From: Anolis sagrei
Taxonomy: Eukaryota; Chordata; Lepidosauria; Squamata; Anolidae
Direction: 5' to 3'
Length of the DNA: 64,000 nt
Assembly (NCBI RefSeq): GCF_037176765.1
Contig: NC_090034.1
Location: 188,501-252,500 of the forward strand
Part shown: piece after piece, positions 1 to 11,668 of the stretch
How the letters are laid out: each line of letters starts with the position of its first letter
How positions within the stretch are numbered: the stretch's first letter is position 1
Notes under the pieces: model-generated
The model's input: the letters and a program-made list of their open reading frames with translations, nothing else
The model's database searches: none
Told to the model about the DNA's origin: nothing
Made by a program: the position numbers and the translations under genes

Positions 1-499
1 CTTTTTCTTTTTATATTTTGCTTTTTTTCTGGTTTTTTCCCTCTCTTTTACCTTTTTCTTCTCACACACTCTACACATCTCACATCCCTCACATTCTCAC
101 TCATCTGCCTCCTTTCTCTTAACTCTTTCCCCTCTTTCTGTCTCTTCTCCCTCCTTTCGTCTCTCTCCTCTCCCTCTTCCCTTTGCCCTTCTCTGTTCAC
201 TTTTTCTTTTCTCCTTCTCCTTTCGCCTTCTCCTTTCTTTTCTCAGGCCCCTGTCACGCCTCCGTCTACCTCTTCTTCACCTCAGTTTCATACTTTGATC
301 CAATTCTCGCCTAGGTCGTAAGAGTTGGTAGATTTCACTTTCTTGCTCCAAATTCTTTTCCCGATCAGTCATTCATAGAGTGTGTCCAATATTTGCTGCT
401 CACTTTGTGAAGCAATCTTTAATTTCTTCCTTTTCAGTTGACCATGTTAGAAGGGCTTTATATATTTTAGTCATCACTTTTTTCTGTCATACCATTATC

Positions 500-1105
500 T
501 TGTCCCATAGTTTTCCTCCTTCTTCAAATCCTAATTTCTTGTCCTTGTTGAAGGCTTCCTTCAGCTGTCTGTATTGGAACCAGGAGAGATTTCCATATAG
601 TTTTCTGATTTCTTCCTGGGTCTTTAGTATAACTATTGTTTGGGTTCACTGTCTCTCTTTGTCTCTGAGCCCCCTTTCCCACCCTCGATCTCTCCTCTGT
701 ACCGCTTCCACGGCGGGCATTCAGAGGTTCTTTAAAAAATGAAATCTGCTTTTCTACTTTCCCCAAATTCTTATCAAGGAGGATCTTACAACGCTCCTTG
801 CTTATTATATACCGATTTTATGGCATTTATGAAGTAGTGCCCCATATCGAATTCTTGCATGAGTTAGATGAAGGACTTCCAATTTATGTTGTTGAAGGCC
901 TTCTCCGCGTCTAGCGCCAAGAACGCACATTCTTCATCGTTGTTCTTTTCAGAATGACGTTTGTCGCGGTTCTGACGTTATCATTCATTCTTCGTTACGG
1001 GAGGAAGCCCCATTGTTCTTCCTTTATCCATTAGAAAGGGCTTTAGTCTTTCTACCAAGATATTAGCAAATAATTTGTCATCAATATTCAATACTGAAAT
1101 TGAGC
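500..1105 (-). mobile_element. L1-clade LINE reverse-transcriptase fragment
   Basis: In minus-strand frames the segment reads VLNIDDKLFANILVERLKPF, then a block with NNDEECAFLALDAEKAFN and MQEFDMGHYFINAIKSVY. These match the L1/Tx1 ORF2 blocks for the palm domain (LDAEKAFD) and the following helix. Several frame changes show it is decayed, and it is 5' and 3' truncated. Confidence 0.7.
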
Positions 1106-1194
1106 GGTAGGTTTCTTTACATCCATCTTCTCTTTCTGTTTCTCTTTTCTCTTTTTCTGTATCCTTTGCTTTCTATTTTTCTTTTTCCCTTTCC

Positions 1195-1440
1195 TTTCTT
1201 TCTTTCTTTCTTTCTTTCTTTCTGTTTCTCCTTTCCCCACCCTTCCCCCTCCGCTTCCCCTCCCCTCCCTTCCCTTCCCTTCCCCTCCCCCTCCCTTCCC
1301 CCTTCCCTTCCCCCTCCCTTCCCCTCCCCTTCCCCTTCCCCTTCCCCTTCTCCTCTCCCTTCCCCTTCTCCCCTCCCCTCCCCTCCCCTTCCGGTCCCCC
1401 CCTTCCCCTTCCCTTCCCCTTCCCCTTCCCTTTTCCTGCC
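1195..1440. repeat. CTTT microsatellite and C-rich polypyrimidine tract
   Basis: A CTTT run followed by about 200 bp of CCCCTT/CCCTT units with almost no purines. Mirror-like polypurine/polypyrimidine tracts of this kind can form triplex DNA. The equivalent in the second duplicate is 11630-11855. Confidence 0.9.
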
Positions 1441-1639
1441 ACTCTTCAGCTGCCTACTTGCAGAATTCAAGTTATAGATTCTTCTTCGAAGAAATGTAAG
1501 AGCAGCTGAAAAGGAAGAGACTAAAAACAAAGAAATAAACTCAGTATTTTGCTATTAAGAACTGATGTTGTGTGATGTTGTGTCAAAATGGGAGCAACCC
1601 GTGCGCAGAAACAGACCTTCCTTCTGAAATGGTGGTTGG

Positions 1640-2281
1640 TGCTTGAAGTGTGGAGGGATGGGTATGTTGTTTTTGTGATGTCTGTTGGGGAATTCATTTC
1701 CTTTTACTGTACAATGTACAGTGACAATAACGTTATTCTATCATTCTAAAGACTTTAAGGTTTCAATGGACCATTAAGTGCTACCTTATTGGACCATTAA
1801 GTGAGAGGTAGCCAATGTGCTTCTGATACTCTGGTGTCTGTATGTGGGGGATTGGCCTTGAAATGTCCCTGTTTCTGGAATGACTGAGGACTTTGTGTCT
1901 ATGGAAAGAGCAGTAGGACACCCGTGTGATAAATCACTAAGGCCACCCAGCCCAAGCCCTTTCGGCTAGGAAGGAAGACCAGGGAAAGCCCTCCCAGAAG
2001 ACGGCCATCCGGCCTGTTTATGTAGCTCCAGGGAATGAGATGCCAGAGACCCCCAAAGGGAATTGGGTCCAGCCCCCTCCAGCCAGCAGAGAAACTTCCT
2101 CCCTACAGAAGTGGAAAGCTGGAATTCTTGTTCCAGTGGAGATGATACTATTAGAACGTTTATCACTTGCACAACGTGTAGGTTTATTTGAGTTAAATAA
2201 CACTACCATGGATCCTATTTTTCAAATTAATTGGCGTAATTTGGCACAAATAACCGATATGCCCAAATTTGGTGGAGAAGG
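1640..2281. repeat. Dispersed repeat block, copy 1 (partner 6480-7072)
   Basis: About 640 bp nearly identical to 6480-7072. It includes a LINE-type tail (GTACAATGTACAGTGACAATAA followed by TTCTA-type repeats) and a segment ending in an ATGGATCC-type start. The second part may be the leader of a retroelement, but no family could be assigned. Confidence 0.8.
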
Positions 2282-3340
2282 AATATCTGTTTGATTTCTT
2301 CTATTGACTGTTTGATTGCAACTTTGAAAGAACTGTACCAAGTCTGCAAGACTTTGAAATAAATATTCTTTTTGGACATTCAGAACTTGCAATAGACTCA
2401 GTTGGTGATTATCTCAATTTTCTCCAGAAAGCCCCAGCGGTTTGCCCAGGCAAAGGCACCGCACATCATAGGTTGTTTTTTGTATAAAGCGTCTGGGTGT
2501 AACGGCACAGTGTGCATCATGTCTATCTATCTATCTCCATCTGTGGCTGGGTGGCTCTTTGTCAGGAGGGCTTTGTTTACGTTTCCTTGCCCTGGAGAAG
2601 AAGGGAGTTGTGATGTCGAGCATTCCCTCCCCAAAAAAATAAGGGATAGCGACTTATAGTTCTGCAAAGGGCAAGGGCTCCAGACTACACAACAAGGGTC
2701 AAGTCTTGGTCACATTGCCAAAGCACTGACAACAACAAGGACCCCACGAGGCTTTTGGGAAACGGCTGGATCTTGGGACTTCTGCCCTCCATGAGAGTTG
2801 CAGTTTCCCAGGGACCAGCTTCAATCCCAGCGTGGCAGCTCTGCCTAACGTTTTGGACTCACAAGGACATCTTTCCCGCTCATGGACTCACATTGCTTGA
2901 AAATAATTTCTTTATTCAATTTCTCTGGTGGGTGGGATGGAGAAGGGGTGATTGATCTATATACTTTCCTTCTATGTATTTCCTCCACAAACCTGACCCA
3001 GCCATGAACTCTTTGGCCCTTTGGGAGGCTGATCAGGAATCACAAAAACACCTATTGACTTGGAACTCACACCTGAACAATGGGACCTGGAGTTCCTATT
3101 TGACTTGAGGAGGGGGTCCTCAGACTGTGATTTCCTCCTCTGCCAAGTTTCCCTTCACAACAAACATCCTTCCCAGCCTCACCTTTTCCCTGATCTGATC
3201 CTGGAAGGGGAAAACCTGATTCAAATGATGATCCCTAATCACTGATCCATCACAAGGACAAAAAACCTAGTTTCCTTGGCTGGCTGATCCCTCGGGCACA
3301 GGAAATCCAGGACAGTGGAGTGTCATCCTCCTCTCTGGAC
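2282..3340. other. Unassigned intergenic sequence
   Basis: No coding similarity was recognised. A short CTAT run occurs near 2521-2538, and words such as CTCTTTGTCAGGAG resemble the Helitron-like copy near 4280. Confidence 0.5.
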
Positions 3341-3700
3341 ACAACGCCCCTCTTCCGTCCTGCCTCCCTCCCCCTGATTGGCTAAGGAGCCCAAGAGGGA
3401 GGGAGTGAGTGAGTTTTGAAATGTTTTCCTGCATTTTGCCTATAAAAATGCCTGTAAACTCTGTGCTGGTATGCTTGTGGTGGAACTATTCCTACAATGC
3501 ATCCGATCTCAGCTGAATCGCTAATAAAGACGCCTCGGTCGCCATCTTCTTCCGCTTTGGCGAGGATTTATTGTTTTTAATATTTTCTGCAGCTGGAATT
3601 GGCTTCGCTGCACTCGCCAAGGTTCAGGGACCCTCTTTGGTGCGGTCCTCGGGATCTCCTCGGCTGGGGAGATCCTCCTAAAAGCGGCCCCATATCAGTT
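3340..3700 (+). mobile_element. LTR-like fragment, endogenous-retrovirus type (fossil)
   Basis: A CCAAT-type box, a TATAAAA box near 3440, an AATAAA near 3523 and a downstream segment with TTTGGTGCGGTCC give the order of an LTR followed by a primer-binding-like region. A related copy is at 6130-6475. No internal genes were recognised; it is an old broken fragment. Confidence 0.45.
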
Positions 3701-3995
3701 GGACTGGATGGCCTTGAGTATTTCCTGCTGTTCATGGGGGGTTCTGTGTGGGAAGTTCAGCCCAAGTCTATCGCTGGTGGGATTCAGAATGCTCTTTGAT
3801 TGTAGGTGAACTATACATCCCAGGAACTACAACTCCCAAATGTCAAGGTCTATTTCCCTCAAACTCCATCTGTGTTCATATTTGGGCATAGGGAATCAGT
3901 AGGTGTCTTGTGGCCAAATTTGGTGTCAATTGGCCCACTGGTTTTTGAGTTCTGTGAATCCCACAAACACACATGACATTTTTATTTCTATAGAC
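3680..3995 (-). mobile_element. Non-autonomous Helitron fragment
   Basis: On the minus strand the sequence begins with an AAAAATGTCATGTG-type head and continues with the CCCAAATTTGG and GGGAGTTGTAGTT module seen in all Helitron-like copies in this window. It abuts another minus-strand Helitron end at 4005. Confidence 0.6.
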
Positions 3996-4004
3996 TAGCA
4001 GTCC

Positions 4005-5160
4005 CCTGCCAGGCGTTGCTGTGGCCCAGTCTGGTGATCTGGAAAATAAAGTAATGAGAAAGTGTGGGTTTCTAATCTATGTAATGCCTTTCTGCTTGAG
4101 GGTAAATAGTATTTCTTGTTGTTTCTTTGTCAGTGTTGTTGTGGCGAGTGTCTGGTTGGCCTACTCTGGATCATGGAACATATCATAGTCCTTCTTTAAG
4201 GGTCTCTTTCAAATCTACGAGACTATATCTGTGTGTGTGTGTGAGAATCATATCTATCTATCTATATTTATGACTGGATGGCTCTTTGTCAGGAGAGCTC
4301 TGAGGACATTTTCTTGCCCTGGTGAAGAGAGTTGGACTGGATGACCTTAAGTATTTTCTGTTGGTCATGCATAGGGGTTCTGTGTGGGAAGTTTGCCCCA
4401 TTTCTGTCGTTTGTGGGTTTCAGAATGCTCTCTAATTGTAGTGAACTATAAATCCCAGTAACTACAAATCCCAAATGTCAAGGTCTTTGTTGTTCATTCA
4501 TTCAGTCGCCTCCGACTCTTTGTGACCTCCTGGACCAGCCCACGCCAGAGCTCCCTGTCGGCCGTCCCCACCCCCAGGGTCTCCTTCAAGGTCAGTCCAG
4601 TCCCTTCAAGGATGCCATCCATCCCTCTTGCCCTTGGTCGGCCCCTCTTCCTTTTGCCTTCCCCTTTCCCCAGCATCATTGTCTTCTCCAGGCTTTGCTG
4701 TCTCCTCATGATGTGGCATTCAAAGGACTTCCACTTTCCCTCAACTCTCCTTCCCTCCAGTGAGCTTTAGTCGGGCTTTCTTTCCTGGAGGATGGACTGG
4801 TTGGATCTTCTCGCAGTCCAAGGTACTCTCAGAACTTTCCTCCAACACCACAGCGCAAAAGCATCAATCTTCCTTCGCTCAGCCTTCCCTCAGGTCCAGC
4901 TCTCACATCCGTAGGTGACTACTACAGGGAAGACCATGGCTTTGACTAGGCAATGGATCTTTGTCAAGGTCTATTTCCTCCAAACTCCATCTGTGTTCAT
5001 ATTTGGGCATATGGAATATTCATGCCAAGTTTGGTCCAGATCCATCATTGCTTGAGTCCACAGTGCTCTCTGGATGTAGGTGAACTACAACTCCCAAACT
5101 CAAGGTCAATGGCTGCCAAACCCTTCCAGTGTGTTCTGTTGGTCATGTTTAGGGTTTAGG
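4005..5160 (-). mobile_element. Helitron-like element, interrupted by BovB
   Basis: Starts with CTAGCAG, the minus-strand reading of a Helitron 3' end (GGCAGGGGACTGCTAG). It contains the dispersed GAACTATAAATCCCAG module. A BovB insertion at 4487-4961 splits it, and the module resumes at 4962-5160. Confidence 0.6.
4487..4961 (-). mobile_element. BovB (RTE-clade) LINE 3' fragment with target-site duplication
   Basis: Minus-strand translation contains [39 protein letters not shown] and words such as AGTCCAAGGTACTCTCAGAA and TCCAACACCACAGCGCAAAA on the plus strand, all diagnostic of BovB. It is flanked by an exact 11-bp duplication TGTCAAGGTCT at 4476-4486 and 4962-4972. BovB is known for horizontal transfer among squamates and ruminants. 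Confidence 0.88.
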
Positions 5161-5164
5161 ACCT

Positions 5165-5430
5165 TTCACCTGATGTCTACTAGGTGCAGAGCATTCACGG
5201 TGGTGGCTCCTTACCTGTGGAATATGCCTTGCCAGCGGAAACACGGGCTCTCCGAGACTTACTATCTTTTTGTAGAGCTTGTAAAACTTATTTATTTGGG
5301 CTGGCATTTGAATCTTGCTGATTGAAATTTTTCTTTGATTTTAAATATAATATATCACATATGTATGTTGTAAACCTCTCAGAGCCTTCGGGGAGTGGCG
5401 GGATATAAAATTGATCGATAAATAAATAAA
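5165..5430 (+). mobile_element. L2/CR1-group LINE 3' end
   Basis: Encodes AFTVVAPYLWN followed by the typical tail with CTCTCAGAGCCTTCGGGGAG and an AAATA repeat. Confidence 0.7.
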
Positions 5431-5454
5431 TAAATAAATAATGGGGAAGAGCTT

Positions 5455-6082
5455 GCCCTGGGCCTGCCCTCCAACGTAATATAATAATATGAAATATTAA
5501 TAATTTCACAGAAATAATCAATAAAATATTCACAAATATTCACAGAAATAATAACAAAATAATCAATAAAATATTCACAGAAATAGTCATAAATATAGTC
5601 AATAAAATATTCATAGAAGTAGTCACAGAAATAGTCATTGAAGGTATTCCCAGAAATATTTACAAAGATATTCACAGAAATATTCATAAAAATGATCAAT
5701 ATAATATGCACAGAAATATCCACAAAAACAACTTCAAAAATATTTACAGAAATACTTACAAATATATTAACCAAAATAATCATTAACAATATTCACAGAA
5801 AAATTCATAAAAACCAATAAAATATTCATTAAAATATTCACAAAATAATCAATAAAATCTTCACAAAAATAATTTAAAAATTCACAGAAATATTTAAAAA
5901 GAATCATTAAAATATTCACCAGTATAAGCTTTAAATTAATAACCAAAATAATCATTAAAATATTCACAAAAATAATCAATGAAATATTCCCAGAAATATC
6001 CACAAAAGTAATCAATAAAAATTTTCACTGAAATATTCAGAAAGATTCTAAAAAATAATCATTAAAAGTATTCCCAGAAATC
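5455..6082. repeat. Degenerate AT-rich satellite (ATATTCACAGAAATA type)
   Basis: About 630 bp of imperfect short units around AATATTCACA and AAATAATCAATA. The reverse complement occurs at 12655-13600 and smaller patches at 17575-17690 and 18010-18310. Long open frames on either strand are a product of the low-GC repeat. Confidence 0.85.
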
Positions 6083-6135
6083 GGACCCGGACCCGGACCC
6101 GGACCCGGACCCTGACCCTGACCCTAACCCTGACC
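6083..6135. repeat. Telomere-variant hexamer block
   Basis: A run of GGACCC hexamers turns into CCCTGA units and one CCCTAA unit. This resembles a short degenerate interstitial telomeric repeat (CCCTAA) with variant hexamers, placed exactly between the AT-rich satellite and an LTR-like fragment. Confidence 0.65.
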
Positions 6136-6475
6136 CTCTCCCAGCTGTTCGGCCATCAACCAATCACAGCGAAGCCGGGTGAGGGAGGAAGGGAGGGAAT
6201 TTCAAAGTTGCGGAACTTACTGAATGTATAAAGATGCCTCCAAACTTTGCATTTTCATGCTTGTGGTGGAATAATTCCCACAATTGCATCCGTTATCAGC
6301 TGAATCGCTAATCAAAGCCTCGGTCGCCGCTTCTTCAACCTCTTGGTTGGGAAAATCATTTTCTATCGGTCATTTGGATTGGCTTCCTGAAAGTCTCGCC
6401 GAGAAGGTAGCGGATCCTCTTTGGTGTGATCCAGGGGTACCCTCCTCACGAGGAGACCCATCTAAAATGGCTGAC
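6130..6475 (+). mobile_element. LTR-like fragment, second copy (fossil)
   Basis: Shares with 3340-3700 the TATAAA region, the words GCTTGTGGTGGAA and AGCTGAATCGCTAAT, CCTCGGTCGCC and a CTCTTTGGTG segment. It is clearly diverged from the first copy, so the family is not young. Confidence 0.45.
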
Positions 6476-6479
6476 TTCA

Positions 6480-7072
6480 GGATGGGTATGTTCTTTTTGT
6501 GATGTCTGTTGACAAAAGCATTTCCTTTTATTGTACAATGTACAGTGACAATAAAGTTATTCTATCATTCTAAAGACTTTAAGGTTTCTGTGGTTATTGG
6601 ACCATTAAGGGAGAGGTAGCCAACGTTCTTCTGATACTCTGGTGTAGGTATGTGGGGGATTGGCTCTGAAATGTCCCTGTTTCTGGAATGACTGAGGACT
6701 TTGTGTCTATGGAAAGAACAGTAGGACACCCGTGTGATAAATCACTAAGGCCACCCAGCCCAAGCCCTTTCGGCTAGGAAGGAAGACCAGGGAAAGCCCT
6801 CCCAGAAGAAGGCCATCCAGCCTGTTTATGTAGCTCCAGGGAATGAGATGCCAGAGACCCCCAAAGGGAATTGGGTCCAGCCCCCTCCAGCCAGCAGAGA
6901 AACTTACTCCCGACAGAAGTGGAAAGCTGGTCTTGTTCAAGTGGAGATGATACTATTATCACGTTTATCACTTGCACAAAGTGGAGATTGATTTCAGTTA
7001 AATAACACTAACATGGATCCTATTTTTCAAATTAATTGGCGTAATTTGGCACAAATAACCGATATGCCCAAA
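6480..7072. repeat. Dispersed repeat block, copy 2
   Basis: Second copy of the 1640-2281 block, same orientation, joined on its left to an LTR-like segment and on its right to a Helitron/hAT-type internal module. Confidence 0.8.
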
Positions 7073-7400
7073 TCTGAATACTGCTGGAGTTGCAGTGGGA
7101 TAGATTTTGTCATTTGGGAGTTGTAGTTGCTGGTATTTCACCTACAAACAAAGAGCACTCTGCACTCCGACAATGATGCAATTGAACCAAACTGGGCACA
7201 CAGAACTCCCATAAGCAACAATAAATAATGGAAGGGTTTGGTAGGTTTTGGAGTTGTTGTGCTGTCGCACGCTGGGCCTGTGCATAAGACTGTAGACAGG
7301 ACATAAATTCTGTGTGCCCAACGGGATGCCGGAGATCCAAATACATTGTATTGTCATATCTGTTCTCTGTGGCTGGAAAATCATCTCCCATATATTGGCA
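7073..7400 (+). mobile_element. Helitron/hAT-type internal module fragment
   Basis: Contains TTTGTCATTTGGGAGTTGTA and AGAACTCCCATAAGC, the recurrent module found in Helitron- and hAT-ended copies elsewhere in the window. Neither end is preserved. Confidence 0.55.
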
Positions 7401-7499
7401 CCTTTATAGCATAGTCGTAATATTGTGATGAGAAACTAACTGTGACAGTTCTGAGCTACACTTTTATAGTCAACACTCACAAAAGTCACAGAAAAAGTA

Positions 7500-8740
7500 C
7501 TATTTGGGTCAGTTAATGATGATCTATGTGGTCTCTTCCAACTCTATTATCCTATGATTCCAATATCACCCTCCTAGTCACTTTTGCCATCAACTTCTGG
7601 TCGATAAACATCCCATTTTATCATACAGTCTTTCACTTGCTCATCTTCCAACTGAAATGTAAATATATATATATGTATTTTACGAATATTACCAATTATC
7701 TGTTCACAATATGTGCGTAACCGACCCTTTTGGATTAGTGAGAGAGTGCTTCCTGTTAAACTCTTCTACACCAATTATATAACTTCCAATAAAGAACACC
7801 CGAGGCGCCATCATGCATTCTGCCATACGTAGCTTCATAGAATGCCGTTCAAAGCAGTTCAACGATATCCTATAGTATTGCAGATGGGGCCTGGTGTCAA
7901 GGGTTGCCTAAACTGTTGTTGACATGGAGGCAGCCTCAGCTGATCACAAACACTCTGATGCCACAAATGATGATGATGATGATGTCACTATCGGGATGAC
8001 CTTCAGGTCTGAGCAGAGGTGGCAGCTGGGAGGGAGAGAGGCTGGCCACTTGCAAGGCATCCAACTCCTGTCCAGTTGTGTCTTTGGATCTGTTACAGAT
8101 GTGGTTATATGCGGCTTGACTACACTACATAGAAAACCCAGATGTACCTTGAGTTCAACACAGAGTTTATCTGCTATGCACATGTAATTTTGGTGAGTTT
8201 TCTAGGTTTTCCCGGTTGAATGCTACTTTGCCCCATTTAGGCAAAGTCTGGGGATGCTCCTTCTTCTTCCCTATGGCATGGGAGTCTCATTCTGACATTA
8301 GCAGACTCGATTGGTGACAGACAGGCAGTCGCGCAGAGCTCCATGGCCCCCAAGAAATGGTGGTGGTGGTGGTGGTGACGCAAAGGATGATGATGTCCCA
8401 GTGTGGCCAAATTGGAAGTATGACATTTCCTTTTGTGACGTTTGTGATCCGTTCCTGGTTAATTGACTCGCGATTGGGGAAAGAAGGAACCTTTCCCAAA
8501 GTTTTTAGTGCTTTATATTTTAGTAAAGTGGAAACATTTGGCATCTTTTACATTAATTGTTATTTAATAGAACAGAAATACAAACATACAAGCAAGCAGA
8601 ATCAAGACTCTACAAAGGAAGAGGAAGAGACAAAAATGTTTTTCTATATGCAAAACTAAATGACAGCCAGGAACAGAACTCTAAGGCGAGCATCCTAATC
8701 GATACAACCCACACTGCTCAGAAGTCCCATAGAATGACTC
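7500..8740. other. Mostly unassigned sequence with a CR1 tail at its left
   Basis: 7526-7562 reads like a CR1 3' end (TGTGGTCTCTTCCAACTCTA, then CTATGATTCC). The remainder shows short ATG and TGG triplet runs (near 7967-7985 and 8357-8376) and no recognised gene. Confidence 0.4.
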
Positions 8741-8914
8741 TGTGAGACGGAGCCCCCAGCCAGTGGCGCAAAGGGTGAAACCCTCGTGTCAGCAGCAGGA
8801 CTGCTCTTTGGGAACCAGACGCCTTGTGCCGTGGACTCAAGCCCTTTCTTTCTTTCTTTCTTTCTTTCTCTCTTTCTTTCTTTCTCTCTTTTCTTTCTTT
8901 CTTTCCTTCTGCAG

Positions 8915-9770
8915 GAGCACAGCTTGGACTACAAGCCCCACAAGCCTCACCAAGGGCGAGGCCAAGCTTTCAGGCAAAGCTCCAGGCACATCAACACCCA
9001 CCCCGCCCCCCATGGGACAAGTATGTCTGGATAAGTGGTACCATGAAGCTCTGTATCATGAAGAAATGCTCACACGTATGGCTGAGAAAGACCCAGGCCT
9101 GTTTGGTTGCCAACGATGCAAGGAGAAGGATGCTGCAAGTGGCTTCCAACTGACACCAGAGCTCGTGGGTTGCCCCGTTCCTCCTCCTCAGGTGAGTCCA
9201 AGGCAGCACAGGACAAAGTTTGTTCTAGAAGTCTTGGGTAGCCTTTGCATTTCCTTCTCTGGTTCATTCAAGCAGTTTGAACTGGTCTGGCTGGCTTCCC
9301 GGCATGGGGTCTCCACTCCTCTTCCCTGCTGGACTTCTGATCTGGGAAGGGAGCCAGGTGGGGGGCAACAGGCATCCTCATATTTTAGATCTGGGCCCAA
9401 AATGGGGTCCTTCACCAAGCTGGTGAAGCTGCCGTGTGTCATGGGATGTCCTTCTTCTCATTCTCCTCAGGTGAAAAGCCTCACAAGTGTTGGGATACGG
9501 CAGAGATATCAGCCAGGGTTTCAGCCGGATCAAGCCCAGTCGGAAACATACTCTGTGCCAAAGACTTGGAGAGTCTTGGTGAATTTGCGGAGACAACGGG
9601 AGACAACAGCACCAGGAGTGAGAGAGAGCCAGCTGGAATCCGAGGAAAGCAAGAGAACCACGATTACGCCAAGGCGGCGTTTGGCCTTCTTCTTCTTCTT
9701 CCTGATGGGTTGCCCAATGCCCAATGTTCCTCTCCTCAACCGCCTGGATGTTGGATCCCCTTCTGGCTAG
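8915..9770 (+). other. Candidate two-exon gene end or pseudogene (8915-9191, 9471-9770)
   Basis: A pyrimidine tract ending CTGCAG precedes 8915, a clean donor CTCAG|GTGAGTCC lies at 9191, and CTCCTCAG|GTGAAAAG gives an acceptor at 9471. One frame is open through both blocks to a TAG at 9768-9770; the intervening 279 bp is also open and a multiple of three. Exon-like peptides include DKWYHEALYHEEMLTRMAEK and SVGIRQRYQPGFQPDQ, ending NVPLLNRLDVGSPSG. The ending recalls the C-terminus of the sperm protein TEX37 (SPMIP9), which from memory has VPILNRWGP shortly before its stop, but the similarity is short and TEX37-like words fall in more than one frame. It may be a decayed copy or an unrelated open stretch. 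No promoter or first exon was found. Confidence 0.25.
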
Positions 9771-9969
9771 ATTTGAACTCAACAGGAAATCACAGCATTG
9801 ACCAGTCGTGAACAGAACTGAGCCCAAAACATCTTGAGATGAGAGTAGAAGGCCATGGTTGAAGGAAGACAGGCTGAACCATCCTCTTTTTTCCTGCATT
9901 TTTATACTTCCCACCAGTTTGAAATCCCAAAGACTTGAGATGTGTGTTCAGTTGTGGCAAAAGTCTGAC

Positions 9970-10136
9970 TGTTCAATCCCCCTCCCTCCCACCCTTTCCC
10001 CTCCCCCCTCCCCCTCCCTCCCTCCCTCCCTCCCCTCCCCTCCCCTTCCCTCCCCTCCCCCTCCCCTCCCTCCCCCTCCCCTTCCCTCCCCTCCCCTCCC
10101 CCTCCCTCCCTCCCCTCCCCTTCCTTCTCCCCTCCC
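9970..10136. repeat. CCCTCC polypyrimidine tract
   Basis: About 165 bp of C/T only on the plus strand with CCCTCC and CCCCTT units; open frames through it are Pro/Leu/Ser only. Confidence 0.95.
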
Positions 10137-10570
10137 CACACCTGACACACCACACACATCACACAGAACACTTCATCACACAGAACACACACATCAGGTC
10201 ATACATAATACACATGCCTCATACACCAGACAAACCACACACATCACACATCACACATCATACTCCACACACGTCACACAACATGCTATATTCCTGCTTC
10301 TTGGCGGAATGGGGTTGGACTGGATGGCCCATGAGGCCTCTTCCAACTCTTTGATTCTATGATTCTATGAACATGCCCATTTCATATCACCCATTTCATA
10401 TCATATGCAACACACAGAATACGAACATCGCACGGAACACATACCACACGCATAGTACACACAGTTCATACACCACACAAATTGTGCACATTATACTGCA
10501 CACACATCACATACACCATGCACATCTCACACACGTTGCCCATCTCAGATCACCCATCACTCTTTACTCC
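10137..10570. repeat. CA-rich degenerate minisatellite with an embedded CR1 tail
   Basis: Loose repeats of CACACATCA and ACACAGAACA type. A CR1 3' end lies within at about 10290-10372 (GGGGTTGGACTGGATGGCCC, then GATTCTATGATTCTATGA). Confidence 0.8.
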
Positions 10571-11629
10571 CTTTTTCTTTTTATATTTTGCTTTTTTCTG
10601 GTTTTTTCCCTCTCTTTTACCTTTTTCTTCTCACACACTCTACACATCTCACATCTCAATGAATACAGCGACCGCTGCACCCCGTCATGTATATCCTTTG
10701 GACCTAAGAATCGTTCAACCTCACATTCTCACTCATCTGCCTCCTTTCTCTTAACTCTTTCCCCTCTTTCTGTCTCTTCTCCCTCCTTTCCTCTCTCTCC
10801 TCTCCCTCTTCCCTTTGCCCTTCTCTGTTCACTTTTTCTTTCCTCCTTCTCCTTTGGCCTTCTCCTTTCTTTTCTCAGGCCCCTCTCACGCCTCCGTCTA
10901 CCTCTTCTTCACCTCAGTTTCATACTTTGATCCGATTCTCGCCTAGGTCGTAAGATTTGGTAGATTTCACTTTCTTGCTCCAAATTCTTTTCCCAATCAG
11001 TCATTCATGTACTGTGTCCAATATTTGCTGCTCAGTTTGTGAAGCAATCTTCTATTGTTTGGGTTCACTGTATCTCTTTGTCTCTGAGCCCCCTTTCCCA
11101 CCCTCGATCTCTCCTCTGTACCGCTTCCACGGTGGGTAGTCAGAGGTTTTTTAAAAAATGAAATCTGCTTTTCTACTTTCCCCAAATTCTTATCAAGGAA
11201 GATCTTACAAATCGGTATATTATTATATACCGATTTTATGGCATTTATGAAGTAGTGCCCCATATCGAATTCTTGCATGAGTTAGATGAAGGACTTCCAA
11301 TTTATGTTGTTGAAGGCCTTCTCCGCGTCTAGCGCTAAGAACGCACATTCTTCATCGTTGTTCTTTTCAGAATGACGTTTGTCATGCTTCTGACGTTATC
11401 ATTCATTCTTCGTTATGGGAGGAAGCCCCATTGTTCTTCCTTTATCCATTAGAAAGGGCTTTAGTCTTTCTACCAAGATATTAGCAAATAATTTATCATC
11501 AATATTCAATACTGAAATTGAGCGGTAGGTTTCTTTACATCCATCTTCTCTTTTGTTTTCTCTTTCTGTTTCTCTTTTCTCTTTCTCTTTTTCCGTATCC
11601 TTTGCTTTCTATTTTTCTTTTTCCCTTTC

Positions 11630-11668
<39 letters not shown>

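Larger units (their letters stand above)
1..1650. repeat. Direct duplication, copy 1 (partner 10571-12072)
   Basis: This segment is repeated almost base for base at 10571-12072, including pyrimidine-rich sequence, an L1-like fragment, a CTTT run and a C-rich tract. Copy 2 lacks about 200 bp present here near 422-630 and has about 70 extra bp near 10655-10725. Confidence 0.9.

Noticed and set aside
1100-1530. Pro/Ser/Leu-rich and Gly/Glu/Lys-rich open frames (also at 9859-10362 and 11518-11952)
   Set aside because: Pure products of polypyrimidine repeats on both strands with no start context or conservation.
2040-2294. Small open frame ending in the ATGGATCC segment as a host gene
   Set aside because: The whole block is duplicated at 6480-7072 and looks like part of a repeat, so no host gene is called.
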